A stretch of 7,274 nucleotides of DNA, from NCBI GenBank assembly GCA_011330835.1, contig DRPO01000157.1:1-7274 (forward strand). The letters run 5' to 3'. A model generated the notes under the pieces. The model had not been told where the DNA came from. It saw only the letters and a program-made list of their open reading frames with translations, and did no database searches. Origin of the DNA: Gammaproteobacteria bacterium (lineage in GTDB: Bacteria > Pseudomonadota > Gammaproteobacteria > UWMA-0217). A program made the position numbers and the translations under genes. How positions within the stretch are numbered: position 1 is the first letter of the stretch; every line of letters starts with the position of its first letter. Positions 1 through 6,641 of the stretch are shown here, piece after piece.

Positions 1-1
1 A

Positions 2-1450
2 CTTGAGACAGATGTTCTGCAGTTCGGTATAGAACTCCAGCGAGTAGTGCCCGCCCTCGCGACCGATTCCCGACTGCTTGGCGCCACCGAAAGGCGTCCG
101 CAGGTCGCGCAGGAACCAACTGTTGACCCAGCAGATGCCGGTCTCCAGCGCTTCCGCGACACGATGCGCCCTGCTGGCGTTGGTGGACCAGACCGATGCC
201 GCGAGGCCATACCGCGTATTGTTGGCCAGAGCTATCGCCTCCTCCTCGCTGTCGAACGGCGTGACATGGCAGCAGGGACCGAAGATTTCCTCCTTCACCA
301 CCTTCGAATCCTCCGGCAGCCCGGTCCAGATCGTCGGCTGTACCCAGAAGCCGCCCGCCAGCGCCTCGGGCATTTCCGGCACGCCCCCGCCGGTGACAAC
401 GGTCGCGCCCTCCTCCGCCGCCATGCGGTAGTAGCCGAGCACCTTTTCCCGGTGCGCCTCGCTGATCAGCGGTCCCAGGTTGGTGCAGGCATCCGAAGGT
501 TCACCCAGCGTCAGCGCCTCGGCCGAGGTCCTGAGACGATCGACGAATTCGTCGAAGACGGGGCGCTCCACATAGAGGCGTTCGGTGCCGAGGCAGACCT
601 GACCGCAATTGGCGAAAACCGAACGGGTGGTTCCCTCGATCGCCTTCTCCATGTCGGCATCGGCAAAAATGATTCCCGGATTCTTGCCGCCCAGCTCCAG
701 CGAACAGTCACGCACGCCCACGGATGCCGCGGCCATGATTTTCTGGCCCGTTGCCGTGGAGCCGGTAAAGGTGATGGCGTCGATGCCCGGATTTTCGATC
801 AGGGCATTTCCGGTCACCGCGCCACGACCGAGCACGACGTTGTAGACGCCGTCGGGCATGCCGGCCTCCTTCATCACCTCGCCCAGCAGCGCCGTCGTCC
901 GCGGCGTCTCCTCGGAAGGCTTGACCACGACGGTATTGCCGCAGGCAAGCGCGGGGCCAACCTTCCAGGTCATCAGCAACAGCGGAAGATTCCATGGGCC
1001 AATGACCGCAATGACGCCCTTGGGTTTTCTTTTCGTGTAGTTGAGCGCGCCGGTGCCGTCTGGCGTCGCCATGTGAAACGCCTCATCCGCGACGTTCTTG
1101 ATCGTATCGGCGAATATTCTGAAATTGGCCGCGCCCCGCGGTATGTCTATATGCCGCGCCAGCGAATAGGGTTTTCCGGTGTCGAGGCATTCGGCTTCGA
1201 GAAACGCCTCGAAACGGTCGTTGATGCCGTCGGCCACGCGGTAGAGCAGCTCCACCCGCTCCTGTATCGTCATCTGGCCCCACGCCCCCTTCAGCGCCTC
1301 TCTGGCGGCGGTTACGGCGGCATCGACCTCCGCCGATCCGGCTTCCCGAAACTCGCCAACGACACGACCGGTATGCGGCGCGATATTCTCGATCACCTCG
1401 CCCGTCCCCTCGACATGGGCGCCGCCAATGAAACTCCTCAACTGGTCCAT
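2..1450 (-). CDS. dmpC: 2-hydroxymuconic semialdehyde dehydrogenase, 3' end cut by window edge
   Basis: NAD-dependent aldehyde dehydrogenase that oxidises 2-hydroxymuconic semialdehyde, the ring-cleavage product of catechol, to 2-hydroxymuconate (4-oxalocrotonate branch of the meta pathway). I translated 483 codons with no stop down to base 2. The family hallmarks are all present: PWN with Asn154, KPSE with Lys177, the LELGGK motif with general base Glu252, and NCGQVC with catalytic Cys286. EEIFGP follows near 388, and the protein ends in a REGG...LEFYTELQNIC stretch almost identical to what I recall of CF600 DmpC (486 residues), so probably only one to three codons plus the stop are missing. 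The ATG at 1450 gives an N-terminus (MDQLRSFIGGA) that lines up residue for residue with DmpC. A GAGG at 1462-1465 lies a rather long 11 bases upstream. The gene starts 33 bases after the DUF336 gene and in the same reading frame. Confidence 0.95.
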   Translation of the reverse strand, partial: MDQLRSFIGGAHVEGTGEVIENIAPHTGRVVGEFREAGSAEVDAAVTAAREALKGAWGQMTIQERVELLYRVADGINDRFEAFLEAECLDTGKPYSLARHIDIPRGAANFRIFADTIKNVADEAFHMATPDGTGALNYTKRKPKGVIAVIGPWNLPLLLMTWKVGPALACGNTVVVKPSEETPRTTALLGEVMKEAGMPDGVYNVVLGRGAVTGNALIENPGIDAITFTGSTATGQKIMAAASVGVRDCSLELGGKNPGIIFADADMEKAIEGTTRSVFANCGQVCLGTERLYVERPVFDEFVDRLRTSAEALTLGEPSDACTNLGPLISEAHREKVLGYYRMAAEEGATVVTGGGVPEMPEALAGGFWVQPTIWTGLPEDSKVVKEEIFGPCCHVTPFDSEEEAIALANNTRYGLAASVWSTNASRAHRVAEALETGICWVNSWFLRDLRTPFGGAKQSGIGREGGHYSLEFYTELQNICLK

Positions 1451-1483
1451 GCGGAACACTGCCTCGATACTGTTTTGTTCATT

Positions 1484-1939
1484 TCATGACTCCCGTCCGG
1501 CGTTGTTCTCCACGAGACTCCGACTCAACACTGTCGCGCCTGCTCGCGCGCAGGCTTCATCCTGTTCTTCCGATCCACCCGAAACGCCGACCGCGCCGAC
1601 CAGCCGATCATCGAGCAGCAGCGGGAGGCCGCCGCCGAAGGCGACCAGCCTGGGACGCTGCAACAACCCCTCTCTGAGCAGGCTGTCGCTCTCCAGCAGC
1701 GCCTGCCACTCACTGGTGGGAAAGCCGAAACCGGCGGCGGTATAGGCCTTGTCGATCGCGATATCGATGGAATGGAGAAACGCGCCCGGCATCCGCAGAA
1801 ACCCCGCGAGATTGCCGCCACTGTCGGCGACCGCCACATTGATGGCGATACCGAGCGCCTCGGCCTTTACGACACTGGCACGTATCACCAGAGCCGCCCC
1901 CTCCCAGCTGATGATTCGCTGTTCTACCGACGTTTTCAT
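1484..1939 (-). CDS. GlcG/HbpS-family (DUF336) protein, role in the operon unknown
   Basis: A 151-residue protein of the GlcG/HbpS/PduO-C family (haem-degrading HbpS-like in common annotation). Visible family features are an N-terminal helix (residues 10-28), the strand-turn AVADSGGNLAGF (36-47), the segment SIDIAIDKAYTAAGFGFPT (57-75), and the C-terminal block FGGGLPLLLDD followed by GAVGVSGGSEEQDEACARAG. There is no signal peptide, so it is presumably cytoplasmic. Some family members bind haem or corrinoid, but many sit in catabolic operons with no proven job, and I do not infer one here. It lies 48 bases after dmpB and 33 bases before dmpC, all same strand, so it is surely co-transcribed. 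The ATG at 1939 lacks a recognisable Shine-Dalgarno, while a GTG at 1888 (codon 18) has a strong one. I keep the ATG because residues 10-18 belong to the first helix of the family. CF600 dmp lacks this gene as far as I recall. Confidence 0.9.
   Translation of the reverse strand: MKTSVEQRIISWEGAALVIRASVVKAEALGIAINVAVADSGGNLAGFLRMPGAFLHSIDIAIDKAYTAAGFGFPTSEWQALLESDSLLREGLLQRPRLVAFGGGLPLLLDDRLVGAVGVSGGSEEQDEACARAGATVLSRSLVENNAGRES
1897..1905 (-). promoter_or_regulatory. Strong Shine-Dalgarno-like tract inside the DUF336 gene
   Basis: On the minus strand this reads GGGAGGGGG and is followed, 8 bases later, by an in-frame GTG at 1888-1886. It would start a 134-residue form. It may simply be a by-product of the codons for Trp-Glu-Gly-Ala. 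I list it because the upstream ATG at 1939 has no comparable ribosome-binding site. Confidence 0.3.
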
Positions 1940-1987
1940 GGGCAGACGGAATCAAGGCAACAGGGGAGCGACACCACAAAGCGGGGA

Positions 1988-2932
1988 TCAGGTATAGACA
2001 CTGGTAAACGACTCCACCAATTCGCCCGTGTGATAGAAAATTCCGCGTCCGAGCTGATCCTCCGTCCAGGTAATGACCGGTCTGTCGGGCTGCGCCAGAT
2101 AGCCGAGTCCCGCAAACGTTTCATTGCGATTGCCCGACGGGTCGAAGAAATAGATCGTGTAGCCGCGGGTAATACCGTGCCGTTGCGGTGTCACGTCGAT
2201 CTTGACTTTTCTTTTCGCCATGACATCCGCCGCCTTGAGCACGTCGTCCCAGCTGTCGAGAAAAAAGGCGGCGTGGTGCAGTCCGCTGACGGGGCCACCG
2301 ACAAAGGCGATATCATGGGGCGTATTGGTGCAGGAGAGCCAGGTGGCCGCCTGGATATTGCCCTCCGGCCCAACGAGGACCTGTTCGACGAGATAGAACC
2401 CCAGCACATCGATCATGAACTGGGTGGACGCCGCAACGTTATTGATGCCAGCTTCCGGGTTCAACTCGCACATCAGCAGGGCATGATCGAGCCAGTGAAC
2501 CCCGGCGCCCTTCAGGCCATCCGGCCACGGGTCCGGATTGGTATTGCCAACGGCCGTACCGACCAGCTCCTTTTCGGCGTAGAGTCGCATCACGTGTCCG
2601 CTGGGCAGGCTGAACCTCAGCGTGCGTCCAACGAAGGGCAGCACGCCGGCAGCCTCCTCCTCCACGGCAAGACCGTAGTCGGCAATCTTCGTCTTGAATT
2701 CGTCCAGCGCGGCGTCACTGCTCACCTTGTAGGCAATGTGATCCATCCCCGCCTTGTCCGCCTGTGACAGAATGACCGAGTACTTGTCCCACTCGTCCCA
2801 CCCCTTCAGATAGACGTTTCCGTTTTCATCCTCGTGTACTTTCTCCATGCCAAGCACATTGGTGTAATGACCAACGGCGGCATCCATGTCGAGTACGCGG
2901 ATATTGATATGCCCAATTCTTAACACACTCAT
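1988..2932 (-). CDS. dmpB: Catechol 2,3-dioxygenase (extradiol, type I)
   Basis: Fe(II) extradiol dioxygenase that opens catechol to 2-hydroxymuconic semialdehyde. It is a two-domain vicinal oxygen chelate protein of 314 residues. By alignment from memory to XylE (ligands His153, His214, Glu265), the iron ligands here are His150 (WLDH), His220 (second His of GLHH) and Glu271 (in GNRNETF). The second-shell residues His206 (PHDIAF), His252 (RHG) and Tyr261 (IYFF) are also present. The spacing from first to second ligand is 70 rather than 61 residues, because of a longer segment containing CELNPEAGINNVA after His150. This, the 314-residue length and the C-terminus FTSVYT resemble the subfamily I know as I.2.C rather than XylE/DmpB of Pseudomonas. 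The ATG at 2932 was chosen over a TTG at 2956 because AGGAG lies 9 bases before it and MSVLRIGHINI is the usual family start. It follows dmpQ by 39 bases. Confidence 0.96.
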   Translation of the reverse strand: MSVLRIGHINIRVLDMDAAVGHYTNVLGMEKVHEDENGNVYLKGWDEWDKYSVILSQADKAGMDHIAYKVSSDAALDEFKTKIADYGLAVEEEAAGVLPFVGRTLRFSLPSGHVMRLYAEKELVGTAVGNTNPDPWPDGLKGAGVHWLDHALLMCELNPEAGINNVAASTQFMIDVLGFYLVEQVLVGPEGNIQAATWLSCTNTPHDIAFVGGPVSGLHHAAFFLDSWDDVLKAADVMAKRKVKIDVTPQRHGITRGYTIYFFDPSGNRNETFAGLGYLAQPDRPVITWTEDQLGRGIFYHTGELVESFTSVYT

Positions 2933-2941
2933 GTCGAAAAT

Positions 2942-2946
2942 CTCCT
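2942..2946 (-). promoter_or_regulatory. Ribosome-binding site that sets the dmpB start
   Basis: AGGAG on the minus strand, 9 bases before the ATG at 2932. The in-frame TTG at 2956 lies upstream of this site, so starting there would put the Shine-Dalgarno inside the gene. This supports the ATG. Confidence 0.75.
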
Positions 2947-2971
2947 CTCTTTCCAATTGACCAACGGCGGG

Positions 2972-3322
2972 TCAGACAAAACCGTATTTCTTGACGGATG
3001 CGCTCGGGTTGCGAATATTCTTCGCCAGCTTTCCCACCACCTCGACCCGCAAATCACTGCGCGGGAAGGCGCGGCAGGCCAGCACAACGCCGCTCGCCTC
3101 CTCTTCACGGGAGACGTGTTCCCTGCTCATGCAGCCAACCTCGTAGTCCCCTGCGGCAATCCTGATCTTGCAAACGCCACATCCCCCACCATGGCACCCG
3201 GAAGGGATGCCCCTTTTTCCCATCGCCACCATGCCGGACAACAGGGCCTGATCTTCACGGCAGAAAAACACCTCCTCCGTATCCTCGATCGAAATTACCC
3301 AGCGACGGAGGGCTCCGATCAT
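2972..3322 (-). CDS. dmpQ: Plant-type [2Fe-2S] ferredoxin that reactivates catechol 2,3-dioxygenase
   Basis: A 116-residue chloroplast-type ferredoxin of the XylT/DmpQ/NahT family. In that family the protein reduces the inactive Fe(III) form of catechol 2,3-dioxygenase back to Fe(II), rescuing it after suicide inactivation by substituted catechols or oxygen. The cluster ligands are Cys43, Cys48, Cys51 (in SGCHGGGCGVCKIR) and Cys83 (in VVLACRAFP). The C-terminus KKYGFV is typical of the family. Two additional cysteines, Cys21 and Cys64, are not expected ligands. The gene lies between the hydroxylase reductase and dmpB, its partner, as in dmp and xyl operons. The ATG at 3322 starts 9 bases after the dmpP stop. 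An AGGG (3330-3333) that overlaps the dmpP stop codon is the likely ribosome-binding site, suggesting translational coupling to dmpP. Confidence 0.93.
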   Translation of the reverse strand: MIGALRRWVISIEDTEEVFFCREDQALLSGMVAMGKRGIPSGCHGGGCGVCKIRIAAGDYEVGCMSREHVSREEEASGVVLACRAFPRSDLRVEVVGKLAKNIRNPSASVKKYGFV

Positions 3323-3331
3323 CCCGCTACC

Positions 3332-4393
3332 CTAGATCGCCTTGAACAGCGGACTGCGGCTCCTGGCCTCGCCACTGGACTGGTTGAAAAAATTCTCCGT
3401 ATAGATGTCTCTCTCGAAAAGGCGCCCCTGCATCAGCGTCGTCACGCAGGCATCCACCATCGGCGGCGGGCCGCAGAGATAGGCCTGAATGCCGCTGAAG
3501 CGCCCGTCATATATTCGCCGGGCCGCTTCATGGACGAAGCCGCGCTCTCCGCGCCACCCCGACTGCAGCGGCTCCTCCGACAGGACCGGGATGTAGTGGA
3601 AATTCTCGTGCTCGTGGTCCAGCTCTTCGAAGAGCTCGCGGTAATAGAGTTCGCGTTCATTTCGCGCACCATAGATCAGCGTCACATCCCGCGTCTCCGC
3701 GGATTCGAACAGATCGAGAATCATCGATTTGGGGCTCGACAGCCCCGACCCGCCAGCGAGGAACAGCATCGGTTCCGACCGTGACTTGCGTACGAAGAAG
3801 CGGCCATACGGCCCGGTGAAACGAAGCCGGTCGCCCTTTTTCAGGGTGTTGTGCAGCCAGGTCGTTGCCTGACCGTTTTCGACCAGACAGACGTTCAGCT
3901 CGACCAGCTTTCTTTCGGAAGGCGGGCTGGCGATGGAAAAGGCGCGCGGGCGCTCGACGCCCGGGACTTCGAGGTTGACATATTGCCCGGCCTGGAAGGC
4001 GATGCCGCTGCCCTCGATGGCGAGAAAGATCGCCTTGATTCGCGGTGTCAGCGTATCGATCCGGGTTACCGTTCCGGTGTAGTCGAGAACCGGGTGACCT
4101 TCCGCATCCTCGTCCTCCTCGAGATCGGCCTCGATGACGAGATCGCTGATCGGTGAGGCGCAGCATGCGAGGCACTTGCCCTCGTCCCGCTCCATATCCA
4201 TCAGTGCGAACGGCGACGCATCGCCCTGATCGACTTCACCTTCGAGCACATCGACCTTGCATGTGGCGCAGAGGCCGTGGCCGCAGGCGTGGGGGAGATA
4301 GACGCCGGCACGCAGTGCGGCGTCGAGGATCGTCTGATCCTCCTCGACGGTAATCACCTCGCCAAGCGGCTCTATGGTCACTTCATATGACAT
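3332..4393 (-). CDS. dmpP: Phenol hydroxylase reductase component P5 (FAD, [2Fe-2S])
   Basis: NADH-dependent reductase that passes electrons through FAD and a [2Fe-2S] cluster to the di-iron centre of DmpN. At 353 residues it has the usual family length. Domains in order: an N-terminal plant-type ferredoxin domain (about 1-90) with Cys37, Cys42, Cys45 and Cys77 as cluster ligands; an acidic linker (about 88-98); a ferredoxin-reductase FAD domain (about 103-205) with the RAFS motif (Arg150 to Ser153); and an NAD-binding domain (about 206-335) with LAGGSGLSS at 212-220 and CGPPPMVDA at 307-315. All key residues are present. The gene starts 13 bases after dmpO, with GAGGGG (4398-4403) close before the ATG. 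Confidence 0.97.
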   Translation of the reverse strand: MSYEVTIEPLGEVITVEEDQTILDAALRAGVYLPHACGHGLCATCKVDVLEGEVDQGDASPFALMDMERDEGKCLACCASPISDLVIEADLEEDEDAEGHPVLDYTGTVTRIDTLTPRIKAIFLAIEGSGIAFQAGQYVNLEVPGVERPRAFSIASPPSERKLVELNVCLVENGQATTWLHNTLKKGDRLRFTGPYGRFFVRKSRSEPMLFLAGGSGLSSPKSMILDLFESAETRDVTLIYGARNERELYYRELFEELDHEHENFHYIPVLSEEPLQSGWRGERGFVHEAARRIYDGRFSGIQAYLCGPPPMVDACVTTLMQGRLFERDIYTENFFNQSSGEARSRSPLFKAI

Positions 4394-4406
4394 GAAACCC
4401 CTCGAC

Positions 4407-4766
4407 TCAGCTTCCGGAGCCCGCGATGCCGTTCAATCCGGGCGTCCTGAAGCGTACGACCGACTTGTGGCCGATGCCGTTCTCCGCCAGGCTCTTTTCC
4501 ATGTCCGGCTCGAAGCCGGCGCCATCGAGCATCCACTCGACCTTCTCCCATTCGATTTTCGGCCAGTCGGGATGTGCGCCGAACGCGGCGGGCATCACCT
4601 CCTGCACGAAGGCCCCGAAAGGCATGTCCGGCGGCAGGGGAAAGGCCATCGGGCTCGATATCATCAAATGCCGATCCCAGCCGACGATCACCATCTGATT
4701 GCCATGGAAGTTCTCTACGCCGTCTTTTACCAGCGGCGGATATTCACCAATTGCTCTTACGCTCAT
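4407..4766 (-). CDS. dmpO: Phenol hydroxylase P4 subunit
   Basis: A 119-residue small subunit (gamma) of the phenol hydroxylase core, which associates with DmpL and DmpN. Its exact task is not settled; in the family it is needed for full activity, and an iron-loading or assembly role has been proposed. Recognisable family features are the N-terminal MSVRAIGEYPP, the segment ENFHGNQMVIVGWDRHLM, and the stretch PLPPDMPFGAFVQEVMPAAF, followed by HPDWPKIEWEKVEW. It carries no cysteine and no obvious metal motif. It lies 40 bases after dmpN, with GGAG (4774-4777) 7 bases before the ATG at 4766. Position between dmpN and dmpP is the standard one. Confidence 0.95.
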   Translation of the reverse strand: MSVRAIGEYPPLVKDGVENFHGNQMVIVGWDRHLMISSPMAFPLPPDMPFGAFVQEVMPAAFGAHPDWPKIEWEKVEWMLDGAGFEPDMEKSLAENGIGHKSVVRFRTPGLNGIAGSGS

Positions 4767-4806
4767 CTATCTTCTCCAGCTCGTCATCGTCAGGGTCGCG
4801 GCAGAA

Positions 4807-6333
4807 TCAGCCATTGCTGACCTCGGCGGGCGGTTCGTCGTCCAGCAGGCCCTTCCACTGCTTCCAGCGCTGCTCGTCCGGCGATCCGACATAATCCATG
4901 TTGTCCGCGCCGAGATTGATGTGATACCACTTGAGCACGTCCTCCAGCGATGCGCCGCCGCAATTGCCCTGGAAGATCTGTTGCGGCGGCAGCCAGGCCT
5001 GAACGTATTTCTCCGGCTCCCGGTCGAATATCTGTTTGCAGGGATCGGAGCAGAAATGGTATTTGTCGCCCATGTATTCACTGCTGCGATAGGCGATCTG
5101 GGTGGGATCATCGGGCTCGGTAAAGCCCATCGGAATCTGGCAGGTCTGACAGATGCACGGCAGCGTCTGCGAGTAGTAGCGATTCCCCTGCTCCTGCTGT
5201 TCACGCCAGTGCTCGTAACGGGGCCGGTAATACTTGTCGAAGCTGTCCGGATATTTTTCCGACAGCCAGGCCATTTTTTTGTCGTCGGGAACCCAGGTGT
5301 GGAAGGCCGCCGCTGCGGTGTGGTTGTAGAGAATGCCCCAGACCTGATGGCTCAGATGGTCCTTCTCCTTTGCGCAGATGTCGGCATACCACGGCATTTT
5401 TATCCCGTAGCGTTCCAGATCCTTGAACAACGCGCCGCCGTTCTCCTCGAAATAGATCTCCCAGGCTTCCTTCCAGGACATCGGACTTTCCGGCAGCATG
5501 TAATCCATCATTGCGCTGACCAGAGACAGCACCTTGTAGCCACGCCACAGCCACTTGTCGATCCATTCCTGCACGATGGGCACGTTGTCCTCGTGCTGCT
5601 CGAGCATGAACTTGATTGCCTGCAACCCCAGCGTCATGTGGCGCGCCTCATCGGACTGCGCCGAGAAACCGAAGGTGACGGTGGACATGTCGCCGTTATA
5701 GGCCGCGCCCGACATGAAGGGCACGAACAGCAAGTTCGTCAGGACATACTCGAACGAAAATCCGACCGCCACCATGAACTCGAACGGACCGGCCGTCATC
5801 GCATCATCGAAGAACGACTTGGGAACGGAGAGGTACCAGACCCGGTCATGCCAGTGCGGGAAATCGTGAAAGCCGTCGAAATACTTGTTGTAGTGGCTGA
5901 TGGTATGGATCTGCGTCTGCGTGTGGCGCAGTTCATCCAGCGCCTGCATCTGACAGGCCACTCTCGCCCCTTCGCCCTCGAAGTGCCTGCCCTGCCGGGC
6001 GAACCCGCGATGCGCCTGATACTCCAGCGGCGTCACCCCCTGGATAAACAGCTTCAGGGCGTTGACGTAACGCGCATCGGTCAGATTGAGATGGCCATTG
6101 TTCTGTGCGAAGGCATCCATGATCGCGTAGAGTTTCTTCTCCTTTTCGCCCTGATACTTCCAGTAGGCGTCCATGGTCATCCGGAATGGATCTTCCCAGG
6201 CATCCCAGTCCTTGACCTTGATGCCTTCGTACTTGTCATAGGGGAATATCTTCTCCTTCGGCTGGTAACTTGGCTCCCAGCCAAGGCGGGTCATGAGCTT
6301 GTAGCGCTCACGCATGTTCAGTCGCTTTGCCAT
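4807..6333 (-). CDS. dmpN: Phenol hydroxylase large oxygenase subunit P3 (di-iron)
   Basis: Catalytic alpha subunit of the bacterial multicomponent phenol hydroxylase, inserting one oxygen atom of O2 into phenol to give catechol. The four-helix bundle carries the di-iron ligands in two EX(n)ExxH sets: Glu104, Glu134 and His137 (ALDELRH), then Glu195, Glu229 and His232 (SDEARH). These are at the positions known for toluene/o-xylene monooxygenase and phenol hydroxylase. The C-terminal third has a YHS-like domain with Cys395, Cys398, Cys428 and Cys432, fitting the structural zinc site reported for the Pseudomonas stutzeri OX1 enzyme. Length is 508 residues, normal for the family. I start at the ATG at 6333 (MAKRLNMRERY), which matches known N-termini and has AAAGG at 6342-6346. 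A TTG at 6369 would add 12 residues and overlap dmpM. Confidence 0.98.
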   Translation of the reverse strand: MAKRLNMRERYKLMTRLGWEPSYQPKEKIFPYDKYEGIKVKDWDAWEDPFRMTMDAYWKYQGEKEKKLYAIMDAFAQNNGHLNLTDARYVNALKLFIQGVTPLEYQAHRGFARQGRHFEGEGARVACQMQALDELRHTQTQIHTISHYNKYFDGFHDFPHWHDRVWYLSVPKSFFDDAMTAGPFEFMVAVGFSFEYVLTNLLFVPFMSGAAYNGDMSTVTFGFSAQSDEARHMTLGLQAIKFMLEQHEDNVPIVQEWIDKWLWRGYKVLSLVSAMMDYMLPESPMSWKEAWEIYFEENGGALFKDLERYGIKMPWYADICAKEKDHLSHQVWGILYNHTAAAAFHTWVPDDKKMAWLSEKYPDSFDKYYRPRYEHWREQQEQGNRYYSQTLPCICQTCQIPMGFTEPDDPTQIAYRSSEYMGDKYHFCSDPCKQIFDREPEKYVQAWLPPQQIFQGNCGGASLEDVLKWYHINLGADNMDYVGSPDEQRWKQWKGLLDDEPPAEVSNG

Positions 6334-6341
6334 TTCGTTAA

Positions 6342-6346
6342 CCTTT
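6342..6346 (-). promoter_or_regulatory. Ribosome-binding site that sets the dmpN start
   Basis: AAAGG on the minus strand, 8 bases before the ATG at 6333, within the 26-base gap after dmpM. It favours this ATG over the in-frame TTG at 6369, which lies inside the end of dmpM. Confidence 0.65.
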
Positions 6347-6359
6347 GAGCTGTCGTTGT

Positions 6360-6626
6360 TCAGTTCCAATAGATCGAGAAGGCGTCGTCGTCTTCCTCGA
6401 CGTTTCCACCGAAAGAGATCAGGACCAGTTGAATGTCCTGCGGATCCCAGTCCGTGCCAGAAATCTCGGCCACCGTATCGCGGTTGATGACGAGTCTGTC
6501 TTCCGCGGTGATCCGCACCATCGCCGGCTGGTGCTCCAGTTCGGCGCCCGGGTTGTCCTTCAACGCCGCCTCGACGATCGGGCGGGCCTCATCGACGTCC
6601 TGCAACGCCAGAAATACCTTGCTCAT
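6360..6626 (-). CDS. dmpM: Phenol hydroxylase effector/coupling protein P2
   Basis: An 88-residue cofactor-free regulatory protein of the MmoB/DmpM family. It binds the hydroxylase near the di-iron site, controls substrate and oxygen access, and couples NADH use to hydroxylation. The length (CF600 DmpM is 90) and the pattern MSKVFLALQDVDEARPI at the start, the central VRITAEDRLVINRDTVAE and the acidic C-terminus (GGNVEEDDDAFSIYWN) fit the family. There are no cysteines or metal motifs, as expected. It starts 15 bases after dmpL, with GGAGG at 6636-6640 placed 9 bases before the ATG. Confidence 0.96.
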   Translation of the reverse strand: MSKVFLALQDVDEARPIVEAALKDNPGAELEHQPAMVRITAEDRLVINRDTVAEISGTDWDPQDIQLVLISFGGNVEEDDDAFSIYWN

Positions 6627-6641
6627 TCTTCCACCCCTCCG

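Noticed and set aside
47..1489. Plus-strand open frame of 480 codons opposite dmpC
   Set aside because: It lies codon-on-codon opposite dmpC, so it is open simply because dmpC uses no TTA, CTA or TCA codons in this stretch. Its product is rich in Arg, His and Gly and resembles no family, while the minus strand encodes an intact aldehyde dehydrogenase.
1940..1987. Possible terminator or promoter in the 48-base gap between dmpB and the DUF336 gene
   Set aside because: I looked for an inverted repeat followed by T residues and for -35/-10 or -24/-12 elements and found none that would stand up.
1772..2767. Plus-strand open frame of 331 codons across the DUF336-dmpB junction
   Set aside because: In codon register with both minus-strand genes and the in-frame gap between them; no recognisable domain.
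2957..3784. Plus-strand open frame of 275 codons opposite dmpQ and dmpP
   Set aside because: In codon register with both minus-strand genes; no recognisable domain and no ribosome-binding context of note.
4699..6348. Plus-strand open frame of 549 codons opposite dmpN
   Set aside because: Same register effect as opposite dmpC: it pairs codon with codon against a GC-rich gene lacking TTA, CTA and TCA. The minus-strand reading has all six di-iron ligands.
6334..6369. TTG start at 6369 giving a 520-residue DmpN
   Set aside because: It overlaps the end of dmpM, adds 12 residues not found in family N-termini, and skips the AAAGG site before the ATG at 6333.
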